A DNA stretch of 9,886 nt, taken from Pseudomonadota bacterium. GTDB lineage: Bacteria > Pseudomonadota > Alphaproteobacteria > Rhizobiales > Xanthobacteraceae. A program made the position numbers and the translations under genes. The notes under the pieces are model-generated. The model made no database searches. It had not been told where the DNA came from and saw only the letters and a list, made by a program, of their open reading frames with translations. How positions within the stretch are numbered: position 1 is the stretch's first letter; the number at the start of each line of letters is the position of its first letter. Positions 1-7,538 of the stretch are shown one piece after another. The DNA is taken from assembly GCA_021823875.1 (NCBI GenBank), contig JAKAMD010000099.1, positions 1-9,886 on the forward strand. Direction: 5' to 3'.

Positions 1-1
1 C

Positions 2-217
2 GCGCTGCTGCCGCCGCAGGCGCCGCTCTGGCTCAGGCTCACCGTGGTCGCCATCGTCGCCGTGCAGGAGATCAGCTGGTACACGGCGGTCGCCGTCGTG
101 TTCTCGCGGCCAAGCGTGCAGGCCGCATACCGCCGCGCCAGCACATGGATCGAGCGGGTGTTGGGCACGGTGCTGATCGGGCTGGGGCTAAGGATTTTGG
201 TGGGGGTGAGGGTGTAG
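2..217 (+). CDS. LysE/RhtB-family exporter, C-terminal fragment (5' end outside window)
   Basis: Reading the frame that ends in TAG at 215-217 gives about 71 residues with no start inside the window. The fragment has a hydrophobic helix (LTVVAIVAVQEISWYTAVAV), a short polar loop with FSRPSVQAAYRRA, the amphipathic stretch STWIERVLG, and a final hydrophobic helix (TVLIGLGLRILVGV). This pattern, 'Y-R-R-A, W-I-E-R, G-x-x-L-I-G-L-G-L-R' just before the stop, is typical of the C-terminus of LysE/RhtB translocators. These inner-membrane proteins export amino acids such as lysine, threonine or homoserine. The substrate cannot be told from this piece. The call rests on about a third of the protein; another small polytopic transporter is possible. 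Confidence 0.72.
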   Translation, partial: ALLPPQAPLWLRLTVVAIVAVQEISWYTAVAVVFSRPSVQAAYRRASTWIERVLGTVLIGLGLRILVGVRV

Positions 218-235
218 GACAGGTGCGGGTTAGTT

Positions 236-323
236 GTAGGATCCGTTGAGCGGAGCGAAACCCATCAATACAGTCGTGGCAGAAGCGATGGGTTTCGCAA
301 GGGCTCAACCCATCCTACGGGCT
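236..323. repeat. 88-bp palindromic repeat, copy A
   Basis: It matches 875-962 at 84 of 88 positions by eye. It has nested inverted repeats: an outer pair (GTAGGATCCGTTGAGC against GCTCAACCCATCCTAC, two mismatches here) and an inner perfect 12-bp pair (GCGAAACCCATC against GATGGGTTTCGC) around a 20-nt apical loop. It starts 18 bp after the LysE-like stop, so its RNA hairpin could act as a 3' processing or termination structure. It contains no ORF and is best called an interspersed palindromic (REP/MITE-like) element. Confidence 0.85.
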
Positions 324-335
324 TCTGAGCCATGA

Positions 336-363
336 TTGACTGTGAGGAGGCCATTGATATTAT
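336..363 (+). promoter_or_regulatory. Sigma-70-type promoter candidate for the small secreted protein
   Basis: TTGACT at 336-341 (5 of 6 matches to the -35 consensus) is followed after 16 bp by TATTAT at 358-363 (5 of 6 to the -10 consensus). It lies in an unusually AT-rich patch (TA repeats at 358-370). Transcription would begin near 370, giving a leader of about 15 nt that includes GAGGG at 375-379 as ribosome binding site for the ATG at 386. The patch is rich in TA steps, so the exact -10 could shift by a few bases. Confidence 0.55.
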
Positions 364-385
364 ATATATAATTTGAGGGTCGATA

Positions 386-781
386 ATGAGACCGTTACTT
401 ATTGCGTTGCTGGTTGCCTGGGCTTCCGTTGCGCAGGCGCTTCCTTGCGTGCTCACAGACGCCGATTACGCGGCGATTGCGCAAGCGAGCATGCACTACA
501 ACAAGCAGGCTATCGCTGCTCTTTCTCAGCGCGATCAACGCGAATTATGTCGCGCACGGCTGCTCCTTCGGTTTGCTAAAGGAAAGACAACGAAACAGAT
601 TGTTCAAAATTGCACTGCGGGTGACCTTCCGCGAGGATTCGGTCGGTTCATAACTTCGGCAGAATATAATAGTCTAATCAAAGGCGCTCTCCCCGAGATC
701 ATGGCCGATGCAGCGGCAGACCGAACGAACGGAAAATGGGCACCAAAGTGCACAGCCAAGTTGGGGCCGTATCTCAGGTAG
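386..781 (+). CDS. Small secreted protein with four cysteines, function unknown
   Basis: The protein has 131 residues and I do not recognise its family. Residues 1-18 form a signal peptide: Met-Arg, a hydrophobic core (LLIALLVAWASVA) and an Ala-Gln-Ala end, so Sec export and cleavage after A18 are likely. The mature part is about 113 residues with exactly four cysteines (21, 55, 76, 122), enough for two disulfides in the periplasm. It is mostly helical in look, with basic patches (residues 49-71) and a basic C-terminus. The ATG at 386 is chosen because GAGGG sits 6 bases before it and it yields the signal peptide. It stands alone between the two direct repeat copies. GC in sampled 60-base rows (481-540: 33/60; 601-660: 32/60) is lower than in thiC. 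A lysozyme-inhibitor-like or other small periplasmic role is possible but not shown. Confidence 0.8.
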   Translation: MRPLLIALLVAWASVAQALPCVLTDADYAAIAQASMHYNKQAIAALSQRDQRELCRARLLLRFAKGKTTKQIVQNCTAGDLPRGFGRFITSAEYNSLIKGALPEIMADAAADRTNGKWAPKCTAKLGPYLR

Positions 782-874
782 TGGTGCAGTCGGACTGTCC
801 GTCCGCAAGCTAGCCGGGTGAAGCGAAACCGCGCTGCGGCATCGGGAACCCGATTGCGCGGCAATGACAGCATC

Positions 875-962
875 GTAGGATGGGTTGAGCGGAGCGAAAC
901 CCATCAATACAGTCGTGGCAAAAGCGATGGGTTTCGCAAAGGCTCAACCCATCCTACGGGCT
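875..962. repeat. 88-bp palindromic repeat, copy B
   Basis: This is the intact copy. The outer arms GTAGGATGGGTTGAGC and GCTCAACCCATCCTAC pair perfectly over 16 bp, and the inner arms GCGAAACCCATC and GATGGGTTTCGC over 12 bp. They are separated by small internal loops (GGA and AAAG) and a 20-nt apical loop, giving a nearly 28-bp hairpin. It has the same orientation as copy A, 639 bp away. It lies between the ends of two genes that run toward each other (781 and 1007), where it could work as a two-way termination or processing hairpin. Confidence 0.88.
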
Positions 963-1006
963 GACCGCAAGCGAGCCGCTTTCCGTTGAAGATGTTGCCC
1001 ATTCGA

Positions 1007-1894
1007 TCAGCGAAGCGGGGACAATTTCTTATTTGGCGCAACTTCTACCTCAAAATCCCAAGGTGAATGTGCGAGAAGTTCGGGCTCGCAATGGTCGGCG
1101 GCGGGTAGTTTTGCAGTGAACATGTCACATGCGAGGTAGACGTTTGGCATATCCGGTATTCCTGCTGGGATCGAACAATTCACGGAAATTTTGTCTTCTC
1201 CACCCCGATGTATGATGCCTTTAAGTTGCGTTGTAATTCCATCACCGATTTGAACGATGCAATTGTGCATTGCTGCCACGGCGTATAGTTTAATTAGTGC
1301 GCTCAAGTCATTTTTGTGAGCCGCAATCTCATCTTTGGCAATCAAGCCGTTGCTTTTGAGAGTGGCCAAGAAATCTTCGACAAGCCGATCATCGTCGAAT
1401 GCCGGCTTAACGACCATAGTGGAAGCAAGGCATTCGAGCAAAGATGCTTCGGTCTTATTCATATCTGCGGGCAGCGCCCATGAGCCGTCAGTGTTCTGAT
1501 TGAGCCGATCCGCCAAAGCTGATGCCATCCTAAGGGCATCAGCGCGCCGTAACTTTGATTTCTCGGTAATGATCTTAGGATCGATTCTATTTACGGCCAT
1601 TTTCAAATAGTCGCGAGTTGCCGGGGGCATTTTCTGGCCGTCATACTGCCTTGCCTTATTAGGCCGATAGGATGGCATATGGAATCGTACGACAGTAAAC
1701 CACTCTCGTGTACTTCGAGTGAATACCCCTCTGTCTCGCTCATTGTGGTGGGCTGCAAAATCGCCGATGTCTTTTACAGTCTCCCGGCCGTCGCAATGGT
1801 CGCGCGCGAAGAGGAACAGGTCGGTTAAGTCGCCTGCGCGGAAATCACCTCGAAGTAGCCGCTGAACTTTTGCTTTAGATTTTGGATCGGGCAT
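1007..1894 (-). CDS. Hypothetical protein of low GC, function unknown
   Basis: This is a 295-residue soluble-looking protein with no signal peptide or membrane helix. I cannot assign a family. The N-terminus (1-30) is basic then hydrophobic (LTDLFLFARD). Residues 33-62 contain a His/Asp/Arg-rich stretch (DFAAHHNERDRG), and 116-131 form an Ala-rich helix. Residues 168-212 look helical, and the C-terminal third is strand-like with cysteines at 240, 256 and 269. The ATG at 1894 has no clear Shine-Dalgarno; GAGG is about 17 bases upstream, so the true start is uncertain. Sampled rows 1261-1320 and 1561-1620 have 25 and 24 GC of 60, against 40 of 60 at 2281-2340 in thiC, which suggests transfer from elsewhere. 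It is codirectional with thiC, 107 bp downstream, but a palindromic repeat separates them and nothing links it to thiamine. Confidence 0.7.
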   Translation of the reverse strand: MPDPKSKAKVQRLLRGDFRAGDLTDLFLFARDHCDGRETVKDIGDFAAHHNERDRGVFTRSTREWFTVVRFHMPSYRPNKARQYDGQKMPPATRDYLKMAVNRIDPKIITEKSKLRRADALRMASALADRLNQNTDGSWALPADMNKTEASLLECLASTMVVKPAFDDDRLVEDFLATLKSNGLIAKDEIAAHKNDLSALIKLYAVAAMHNCIVQIGDGITTQLKGIIHRGGEDKISVNCSIPAGIPDMPNVYLACDMFTAKLPAADHCEPELLAHSPWDFEVEVAPNKKLSPLR

Positions 1895-1920
1895 GACGTG
1901 GAGAAGATTCGCCTCACACT

Positions 1921-1997
1921 CCGTTCATTCCCGCGCAAGCGGGAATCCAGTGTTTTTCAATCGAGAGCTGGGGCCCCGCTTTCGCAGGAACGAATGG
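1921..1997. repeat. Palindromic repeat between thiC and the 295-aa gene
   Basis: A local hairpin ATTCCCGC-GCAA-GCGGGAAT lies at 1927-1946 with a GCAA (GNRA-type) loop. A longer outer stem pairs 1921-1935 with 1983-1997: 12 Watson-Crick pairs, one G-U and two mismatches over 15. The two structures share bases and so exclude each other. The wording (ATTCCCGCGCAAGCGGGAAT ... CTGGGGCCCCGC) is that of a dispersed element common in alphaproteobacterial genomes. It begins 5 bp after the thiC stop on the minus strand, and may help form the 3' end of the thiC transcript. Confidence 0.7.
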
Positions 1998-2001
1998 ACG
2001 G

Positions 2002-4013
<2,012 letters not shown>

Positions 4014-4017
<4 letters not shown>

Positions 4018-4451
4018 GATCGTGTCTTCTCCGATTGGCTCATGTCCGATGGGCTGATGGCGCCTTCGGCCACATAGCCTTTGAAAGTGATGAAGCCGCC
4101 GAGAGCGAGCAGCACGCAGCCGGCGCCGGCAAAGAAGCCGTCGTGGGGGAGGATCGCGCCGCCGACGAAGGTGACGAACTGCGGCGCCAGGATGCGGAAC
4201 GTACCGGCGCAGGCCAGGATCCAGCCGATCGCCGTGATCAGGCTGCGCCAGTCGCGCGTCCAGCGGTGGTACGCGTGCAGGATGGTGAGGCCGGCGAGCA
4301 GCGCCAGGATGCCGCTCAGGTAGATCAGCGGATAGAGGTGGAGGAACTGGCCGGCCATCTCGCGATAGACGAACCCATTCGTCAGCATGCCGATGCCGAT
4401 GATGGCCAGCACCGGGCCGAGCAGCCTCGCAATGTTTTCCGCTGGGTCCAT
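4014..4451 (-). CDS. Four-helix membrane protein of unknown function, first gene of the TPP-riboswitch operon
   Basis: This 145-residue protein has four predicted membrane helices at about 8-28, 41-61, 69-89 and 104-124, with a polar C-terminal tail (SPSDMSQSEKTRS). The loop between helices 2 and 3 is basic (HRWTRDWR), so it probably faces the cytoplasm, putting both ends there too. I do not recognise the family. It does not look like the known thiamine transporters ThiT, PnuT or YuaJ, nor like the CytX, ThiXYZ or ThiBPQ components. The ATG at 4451 follows the TPP riboswitch by 10 nt, and AAGGGA at 4468-4463 (minus strand), inside the aptamer's closing stem, is the best ribosome binding site. 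Its stop overlaps thiC's ATG. Being first in a thiC operon suggests a role in thiamine or pyrimidine-precursor uptake, or in the membrane environment of that pathway. That is inference from position only. Confidence 0.85.
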
Positions 4452-4461
4452 CGATTGTCCA

Positions 4462-4549
4462 GTCCCTTCGCCGGCATGACCCGGATCAGGTTCAAAGGGT
4501 TGCCGCGTGCCGCGGCCTCTCAGCCCCTCATCGGGGCCCCCCTCGGAAC
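4462..4549 (-). promoter_or_regulatory. TPP riboswitch (thi-box) controlling the membrane gene and thiC
   Basis: On the minus strand the thi-box signatures appear in order. First is the closing stem P1, 5' strand GTTCC (4549-4545). Next comes a P3 hairpin GCCCC-GATGA-GGGGC (4537-4523), then CTGAGAG (4523-4517), then the highly conserved run ACCCTTTGAACCTGATCC. It continues GGGTCATGCCGGCGAAGGGA. The P1 3' strand GGGAC (4466-4462) pairs with GTTCC (one G-U). The stem's 3' strand overlaps AAGGGA, the only Shine-Dalgarno-like sequence before the ATG at 4451. Binding of thiamine pyrophosphate would close P1 and hide the ribosome site, so control is probably translational. No terminator with a T run is seen between aptamer and start codon. 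Confidence 0.96.
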
Positions 4550-4557
4550 AGAGCCTT

Positions 4558-4585
4558 AATCTAAGAACGGCCCCCCGCCTGTCAA
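4558..4585 (-). promoter_or_regulatory. Promoter of the riboswitch-membrane gene-thiC operon
   Basis: On the minus strand a perfect -35 TTGACA lies at 4585-4580. TAGATT (4 of 6 to the -10 consensus) lies at 4563-4558, 16 bp away. A start about 7 bases further would be near 4551, just before the first base of the riboswitch closing stem (4549). The fit between predicted start and aptamer edge supports the call. Confidence 0.72.
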
Positions 4586-4663
4586 TGCGGCTGCGGGCTT
4601 ACCAACCGGCCGCGGACTTGGCCGCTTGGCCACGGCTTGTTCCCTCCCTTGCCGCAGCATGCT

Positions 4664-4718
4664 CCCTCCCCCATAGCCCGTCGAAGACGGGCGTGAACGC
4701 CCTTTTTCTGGGGGAGGG
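4664..4718. repeat. Palindromic repeat upstream of the glycosyl cassette
   Basis: Perfect 10-bp outer arms CCCTCCCCCA (4664-4673) and TGGGGGAGGG (4709-4718) enclose two overlapping inner hairpins: CCCGTC-GAA-GACGGG (4677-4691) and GGGCG-TGAA-CGCCC (4689-4702). It continues as GGCCGGGGTGGGGG to about 4730. The GGGGGAGGG...GGGGTGGGGG end resembles the ends of the element inside thiC (3521-3636), so the two may belong to related families. Confidence 0.72.
4689..4707 (+). terminator. Terminator-like hairpin plus T run ahead of the glycosyl cassette
   Basis: GGGCG, a TGAA loop and CGCCC are followed directly by TTTTT (4703-4707), the form of an intrinsic terminator on the plus strand. The stem is only 5 to 6 bp. 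The GGG of its left arm is shared with the alternative stem CCCGTC/GACGGG, so the two are mutually exclusive, as in an attenuator. It may simply be part of the repeat and without effect if the cassette's promoter lies downstream. Confidence 0.35.
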
Positions 4719-4763
4719 CCGGGGTGGGGGTGTTAAACTCCGCCGCCGCCGTTACCGAACCGG

Positions 4764-4792
4764 AAACCCTAGCGCCCGGAAAGGGTTAACCC
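4764..4792. promoter_or_regulatory. Possible operator: AACCCT and the palindrome GGGTTAACCC
   Basis: AACCCT (4765-4770) is followed by the perfect 10-bp palindrome GGGTTAACCC (4783-4792), giving three copies of the half-site AGGGTT/AACCC within 28 bp. It stands about 85 bp before the start codon of the GT-C-like gene. A weak promoter-like pair (TTTAGT at 4800-4805, CATTAT at 4822-4827, 16-bp gap) follows it. No particular regulator is recognised. Apart from this site and the repeat at 4664-4718, the 326-bp gap 4550-4875 holds only the thiC promoter and no supportable gene. Confidence 0.25.
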
Positions 4793-4875
4793 GGCGCGCT
4801 TTAGTCATCCCATTTACCGGCCATTATGCCTTGCGCGCTCTACTGCCGGGGACCACCGCCCCGGGACAGTTCCGA

Positions 4876-6336
4876 ATGGCCTATTCGCATGCCCAGGAAG
4901 CCGGCCGCACGCTGCGCTGGCGGCTGCCTTTGCCGCTGGCGGTGGCGGCGGGCGCCTATCTGCTGCTGCTGTTGCTGGGGTCGCGGCTGCTGAACGATGC
5001 CGATACGTTCTGGCAGATCGCGGTCGGCGATTGGATCGTGGCGCACCATGCGGTGCCCCATGTCGATGCCTATTCCTGGACCATGGCCGGCAAGCCCTGG
5101 ATTTCCAGCGAGTGGCTGGCGCAGGTCGTTTTCGCCCAGGTCTACGGTTGGGCCGGCTGGGGCGGCGTGGTGGCGCTCAGCGCGGCGGCGATTGCCGCCA
5201 GTTTCGGCCTGTTGACGCGTTTCCTGCTGGAAAAACTCGCGCCCACGCCGGTCCTGGTCATGGTGGCCGCCGGTTTTGTGCTGGCCTCGCCGCATATGGT
5301 GGCGCGGCCGCATGTGCTGGCCTTGCCGGTCATGGTGGCCTGGATCGCCGGATTGGTGCGGGCGCGCGATGAACGCCGCGCGCCGTCGCTGCTGCTGCTG
5401 CCGCTGATGTCGCTGTGGGCAAATTTTCACGGCGGCTTCACCTTCGGCTTGGTCTTCATCGCCCCGCTCGCCCTTGAAGCCTTGCTGGAGGCGCTCAAGG
5501 CGGCACGCCTGAGTGTGGCGCTGCGCTGGGTTGGTTTCGGCCTGGCGGCATTGACGGCGGCCTGCGTTACGCCCTACGGGCCGCAATCGATCCTAGTCAC
5601 CGCTCGTATCCTCGATCTCGGGCCGGCGCTGGCGATTATCGGCGAATGGCGGCCGGAGGATTTCAGCCGTCTCGCCGGGTTCGAATTGGTGCTGCTGTTC
5701 GGCGTCGGCTTCGCGCTTTACCGCGGTCTGCGCCTGCCGCCCATCCGGCTTCTGATCCTGTTCGGCCTCGTGCACATGGCGTTAGCGCATAGCCGCAACG
5801 GCGAGCTGCTCGGCCTGCTGGCGCCACTCGTCATCGCCGCGCCCTTGGCCCCGCAGCTTGGCGGAGCTGCGCCGTTGGAACGCGGTCAGACGCTGCCCAT
5901 GGTTGCGCTGGCTTGCACGCTGATTGTGACAAGCGTGGCGCTGCCGCAAGTGCTGTCCTATGCGCCGCGTGAAGCGATGGCACCGTCAGCGGCGCTTGCC
6001 GCGATCAAGGCCTCCGGCAAGACGCGCATCCTCAACAGCTATGATTTCGGCGGCTTTCTGATTTTCAACCATGTCGCGCCCTTCATCGATGGGCGCACTG
6101 AGCTCTACGGCACGGATTTCGTGCTGCGCCATGACCGCGCGATGCGGCTACAGGATGTCGGCGGCTTTCTGCGGCTGCTCGCCGACTATCGCATCGACGC
6201 TACGCTTCTGGCGCCGAACACACCGGCCAACGCCCTGCTCGACCGGCTCAAAGGCTGGCAGCGCATCTATGCCGACAACGTCGCGGTAGTGCATGTGCGC
6301 ACTGGCGCAGCCGACACTACGGAGTTGAAACCATGA
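4876..6336 (+). CDS. GT-C-like polytopic membrane glycosyltransferase (putative)
   Basis: The protein has 486 residues with about ten hydrophobic segments. Helix 1 (about 19-38) is followed by an acidic loop, DADTFWQIAVGDWIV (41-55), and then by HVDAYSWTMAGKPWISSEW (62-80). An acidic first outer loop with an essential Asp is the hallmark of GT-C enzymes, which use polyprenyl-phosphate sugars at the outer face of the inner membrane. Later features are ARPH (143-146), SLWANFHGG (179-187), and a non-membrane C-terminal part after about 360 with NSYDFGGFL (388-396) and FIDGRTELYG (403-412). Such proteins are usually annotated only as hypothetical or GT-C-like. The ATG at 4876 is chosen because GGGA lies 9 bases before it and the frame further upstream runs through a repeat and the riboswitch. 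The stop overlaps the next gene by 4 bp (ATGA). The acceptor is unknown; enzyme activity is inferred. Confidence 0.75.
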   Translation: MAYSHAQEAGRTLRWRLPLPLAVAAGAYLLLLLLGSRLLNDADTFWQIAVGDWIVAHHAVPHVDAYSWTMAGKPWISSEWLAQVVFAQVYGWAGWGGVVALSAAAIAASFGLLTRFLLEKLAPTPVLVMVAAGFVLASPHMVARPHVLALPVMVAWIAGLVRARDERRAPSLLLLPLMSLWANFHGGFTFGLVFIAPLALEALLEALKAARLSVALRWVGFGLAALTAACVTPYGPQSILVTARILDLGPALAIIGEWRPEDFSRLAGFELVLLFGVGFALYRGLRLPPIRLLILFGLVHMALAHSRNGELLGLLAPLVIAAPLAPQLGGAAPLERGQTLPMVALACTLIVTSVALPQVLSYAPREAMAPSAALAAIKASGKTRILNSYDFGGFLIFNHVAPFIDGRTELYGTDFVLRHDRAMRLQDVGGFLRLLADYRIDATLLAPNTPANALLDRLKGWQRIYADNVAVVHVRTGAADTTELKP

Positions 6337-7517
6337 GTGCGCAACCGGCTTTCGAAATCGCCCTGGAGACGCAGGCCGAGGACGCCGCGCGCGAGCCTCT
6401 ACTGGAACGGTTGGCGCGCACCGAGCCGGGGCCGCATCTCACTGTGGTGGTGCCGACGCGCAACGAGCGCGACAATATCATCCCGCTCTACAATCTTATT
6501 TGCGCGACGCTCACCGGCCGCAATTGGGAAATGATGGTGGTCGACGACGATTCTGCCGACGGCACCGCCGAGGTGGTGCGCTGGCTGGCGCAGCACGATC
6601 GCCGCGTCCGCTTGTTGAGCCGGGTCGGCCGGCGCGGGCTGGCGTCCGCTTTCGTCGAGGGCGTGCAGGCGAGCACCGCGCCCTATGTCGCGGTGATCGA
6701 CGCTGACTTGCAGCACGACGAGACGCTGTTGCCGCGCATGCTGCAACTGCTGGAGGATGAACCGATCGATATCGTGGTCGGCAGCCGCTATGTCGATCAC
6801 GGCGGCATCGGCGATTGGGACCAAGGTCGCGCGCGCATCAGCGCGATGGCGACGCAGCTCGGCCGCAAGTTGTTGCGGGTGCCGGTCAATGATCCGATGA
6901 GCGGTTTCTTCATGATCCGGCGCGAAGCCTTCGCCGGTGCCATGCTCAATCTGTCCAGCATCGGCTTCAAGATTCTGATCGACTTGTTCGCCTCTTCGCC
7001 GCAGCCCTTGCGCGCGCGCGAACTGCCGTTCGAATTCCGCACCCGCCATTCCGGCGAGAGCAAGTTCGATACCATGATCGGCATCGAATATCTGATGCTG
7101 CTCGCCGACAAGCTGATCGGTCATATCGTGCCGGTGCGCTTCCTGATGTTTGCGGCCATCGGCGCCAGCGGCCTCGTCACCCATCTCGCGGTGCTGTGGG
7201 CCGGTCTCAATCTGCTCAGCCTGCCGTTTGCGGCCGCGCAAGCGAGCGCCACCCTGATTGCCATGGTTGGCAATTTCGCGCTCAACAACGTGCTGACATA
7301 TCGCGACCGCCGGCTCACCGGCTGGAAATTCGTCTCCGGGCTGGTCTCGTTCTGTGCGATCTGCGGCATCGGCGCTATCGCCAATGTCGGCATCGCCAGC
7401 ATCTTGTTCGCCGGCCATGCGCTGTGGTGGGTCGCCGGGCTTGCCGGCGCGGCCATGAGCGTGGTGTGGAACTACGCGGTGACCTCGGCGCTGACCTGGC
7501 GCCAAAAGGGCGGCTGA
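6333..7517 (+). CDS. GT2 polyprenyl-phosphate sugar synthase fused to a GtrA domain
   Basis: This is a 394-residue two-domain protein. Residues 36-245 are a GT2 (GT-A fold) domain of the dolichyl-phosphate mannose synthase type. It has VVVPTRNERDNI (38-49), VVDDDSADGT (69-78), the metal-binding DADLQHDE (123-130), NDPMSGFFMIRR (186-197) and the late motif RHSGESKF (238-245). Residues about 265-392 are a GtrA-like domain with four membrane helices, including GNFALNNVLTYRDRR (313-327) and a final VVWNYAVTSALTWR. The first part should transfer a sugar from a nucleotide sugar to polyprenyl phosphate on the cytoplasmic face; GtrA domains are thought to help move the product across the membrane. 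The 4-bp overlap with the GT-C-like gene places all three steps in one operon. Which sugar (mannose, glucose or other) cannot be read from sequence. The first 35 residues are an extra, non-conserved acidic lead. Confidence 0.92.
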   Translation: MSAQPAFEIALETQAEDAAREPLLERLARTEPGPHLTVVVPTRNERDNIIPLYNLICATLTGRNWEMMVVDDDSADGTAEVVRWLAQHDRRVRLLSRVGRRGLASAFVEGVQASTAPYVAVIDADLQHDETLLPRMLQLLEDEPIDIVVGSRYVDHGGIGDWDQGRARISAMATQLGRKLLRVPVNDPMSGFFMIRREAFAGAMLNLSSIGFKILIDLFASSPQPLRARELPFEFRTRHSGESKFDTMIGIEYLMLLADKLIGHIVPVRFLMFAAIGASGLVTHLAVLWAGLNLLSLPFAAAQASATLIAMVGNFALNNVLTYRDRRLTGWKFVSGLVSFCAICGIGAIANVGIASILFAGHALWWVAGLAGAAMSVVWNYAVTSALTWRQKGG

Positions 7518-7538
7518 CGCTCTTTATCTTAAATCTTC

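Noticed and set aside
782..874. Possible further decayed repeat, with the hairpin ATCGGG-AA-CCCGAT at 841-854
   Set aside because: The hairpin is real but short, and the AGCCGGGTGAAGCGAAACC wording only loosely recalls dispersed repeats; no second copy in the window to compare.
236..962. CRISPR array or composite transposon
   Set aside because: Only two 88-bp copies, 639 bp apart, with no spacer pattern and no transposase between or beside them.
4507..4875. N-terminal extension of the GT-C-like gene back to the ATG at 4507
   Set aside because: It would translate through the antisense of the TPP riboswitch, the thiC promoter and a palindromic repeat. The extra 123 residues look non-protein, and the ATG at 4876 has a ribosome site and fits the family start.
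4840..5586. Minus-strand open frame of 248 codons, Gln/Arg-rich
   Set aside because: Antisense shadow of the GT-C-like gene, with low-complexity Gln and Arg runs from CTG/GCC codons.
6399..7505. Minus-strand open frame of 368 codons
   Set aside because: Antisense to the GT2-GtrA gene, whose motifs are complete; the shadow has none.
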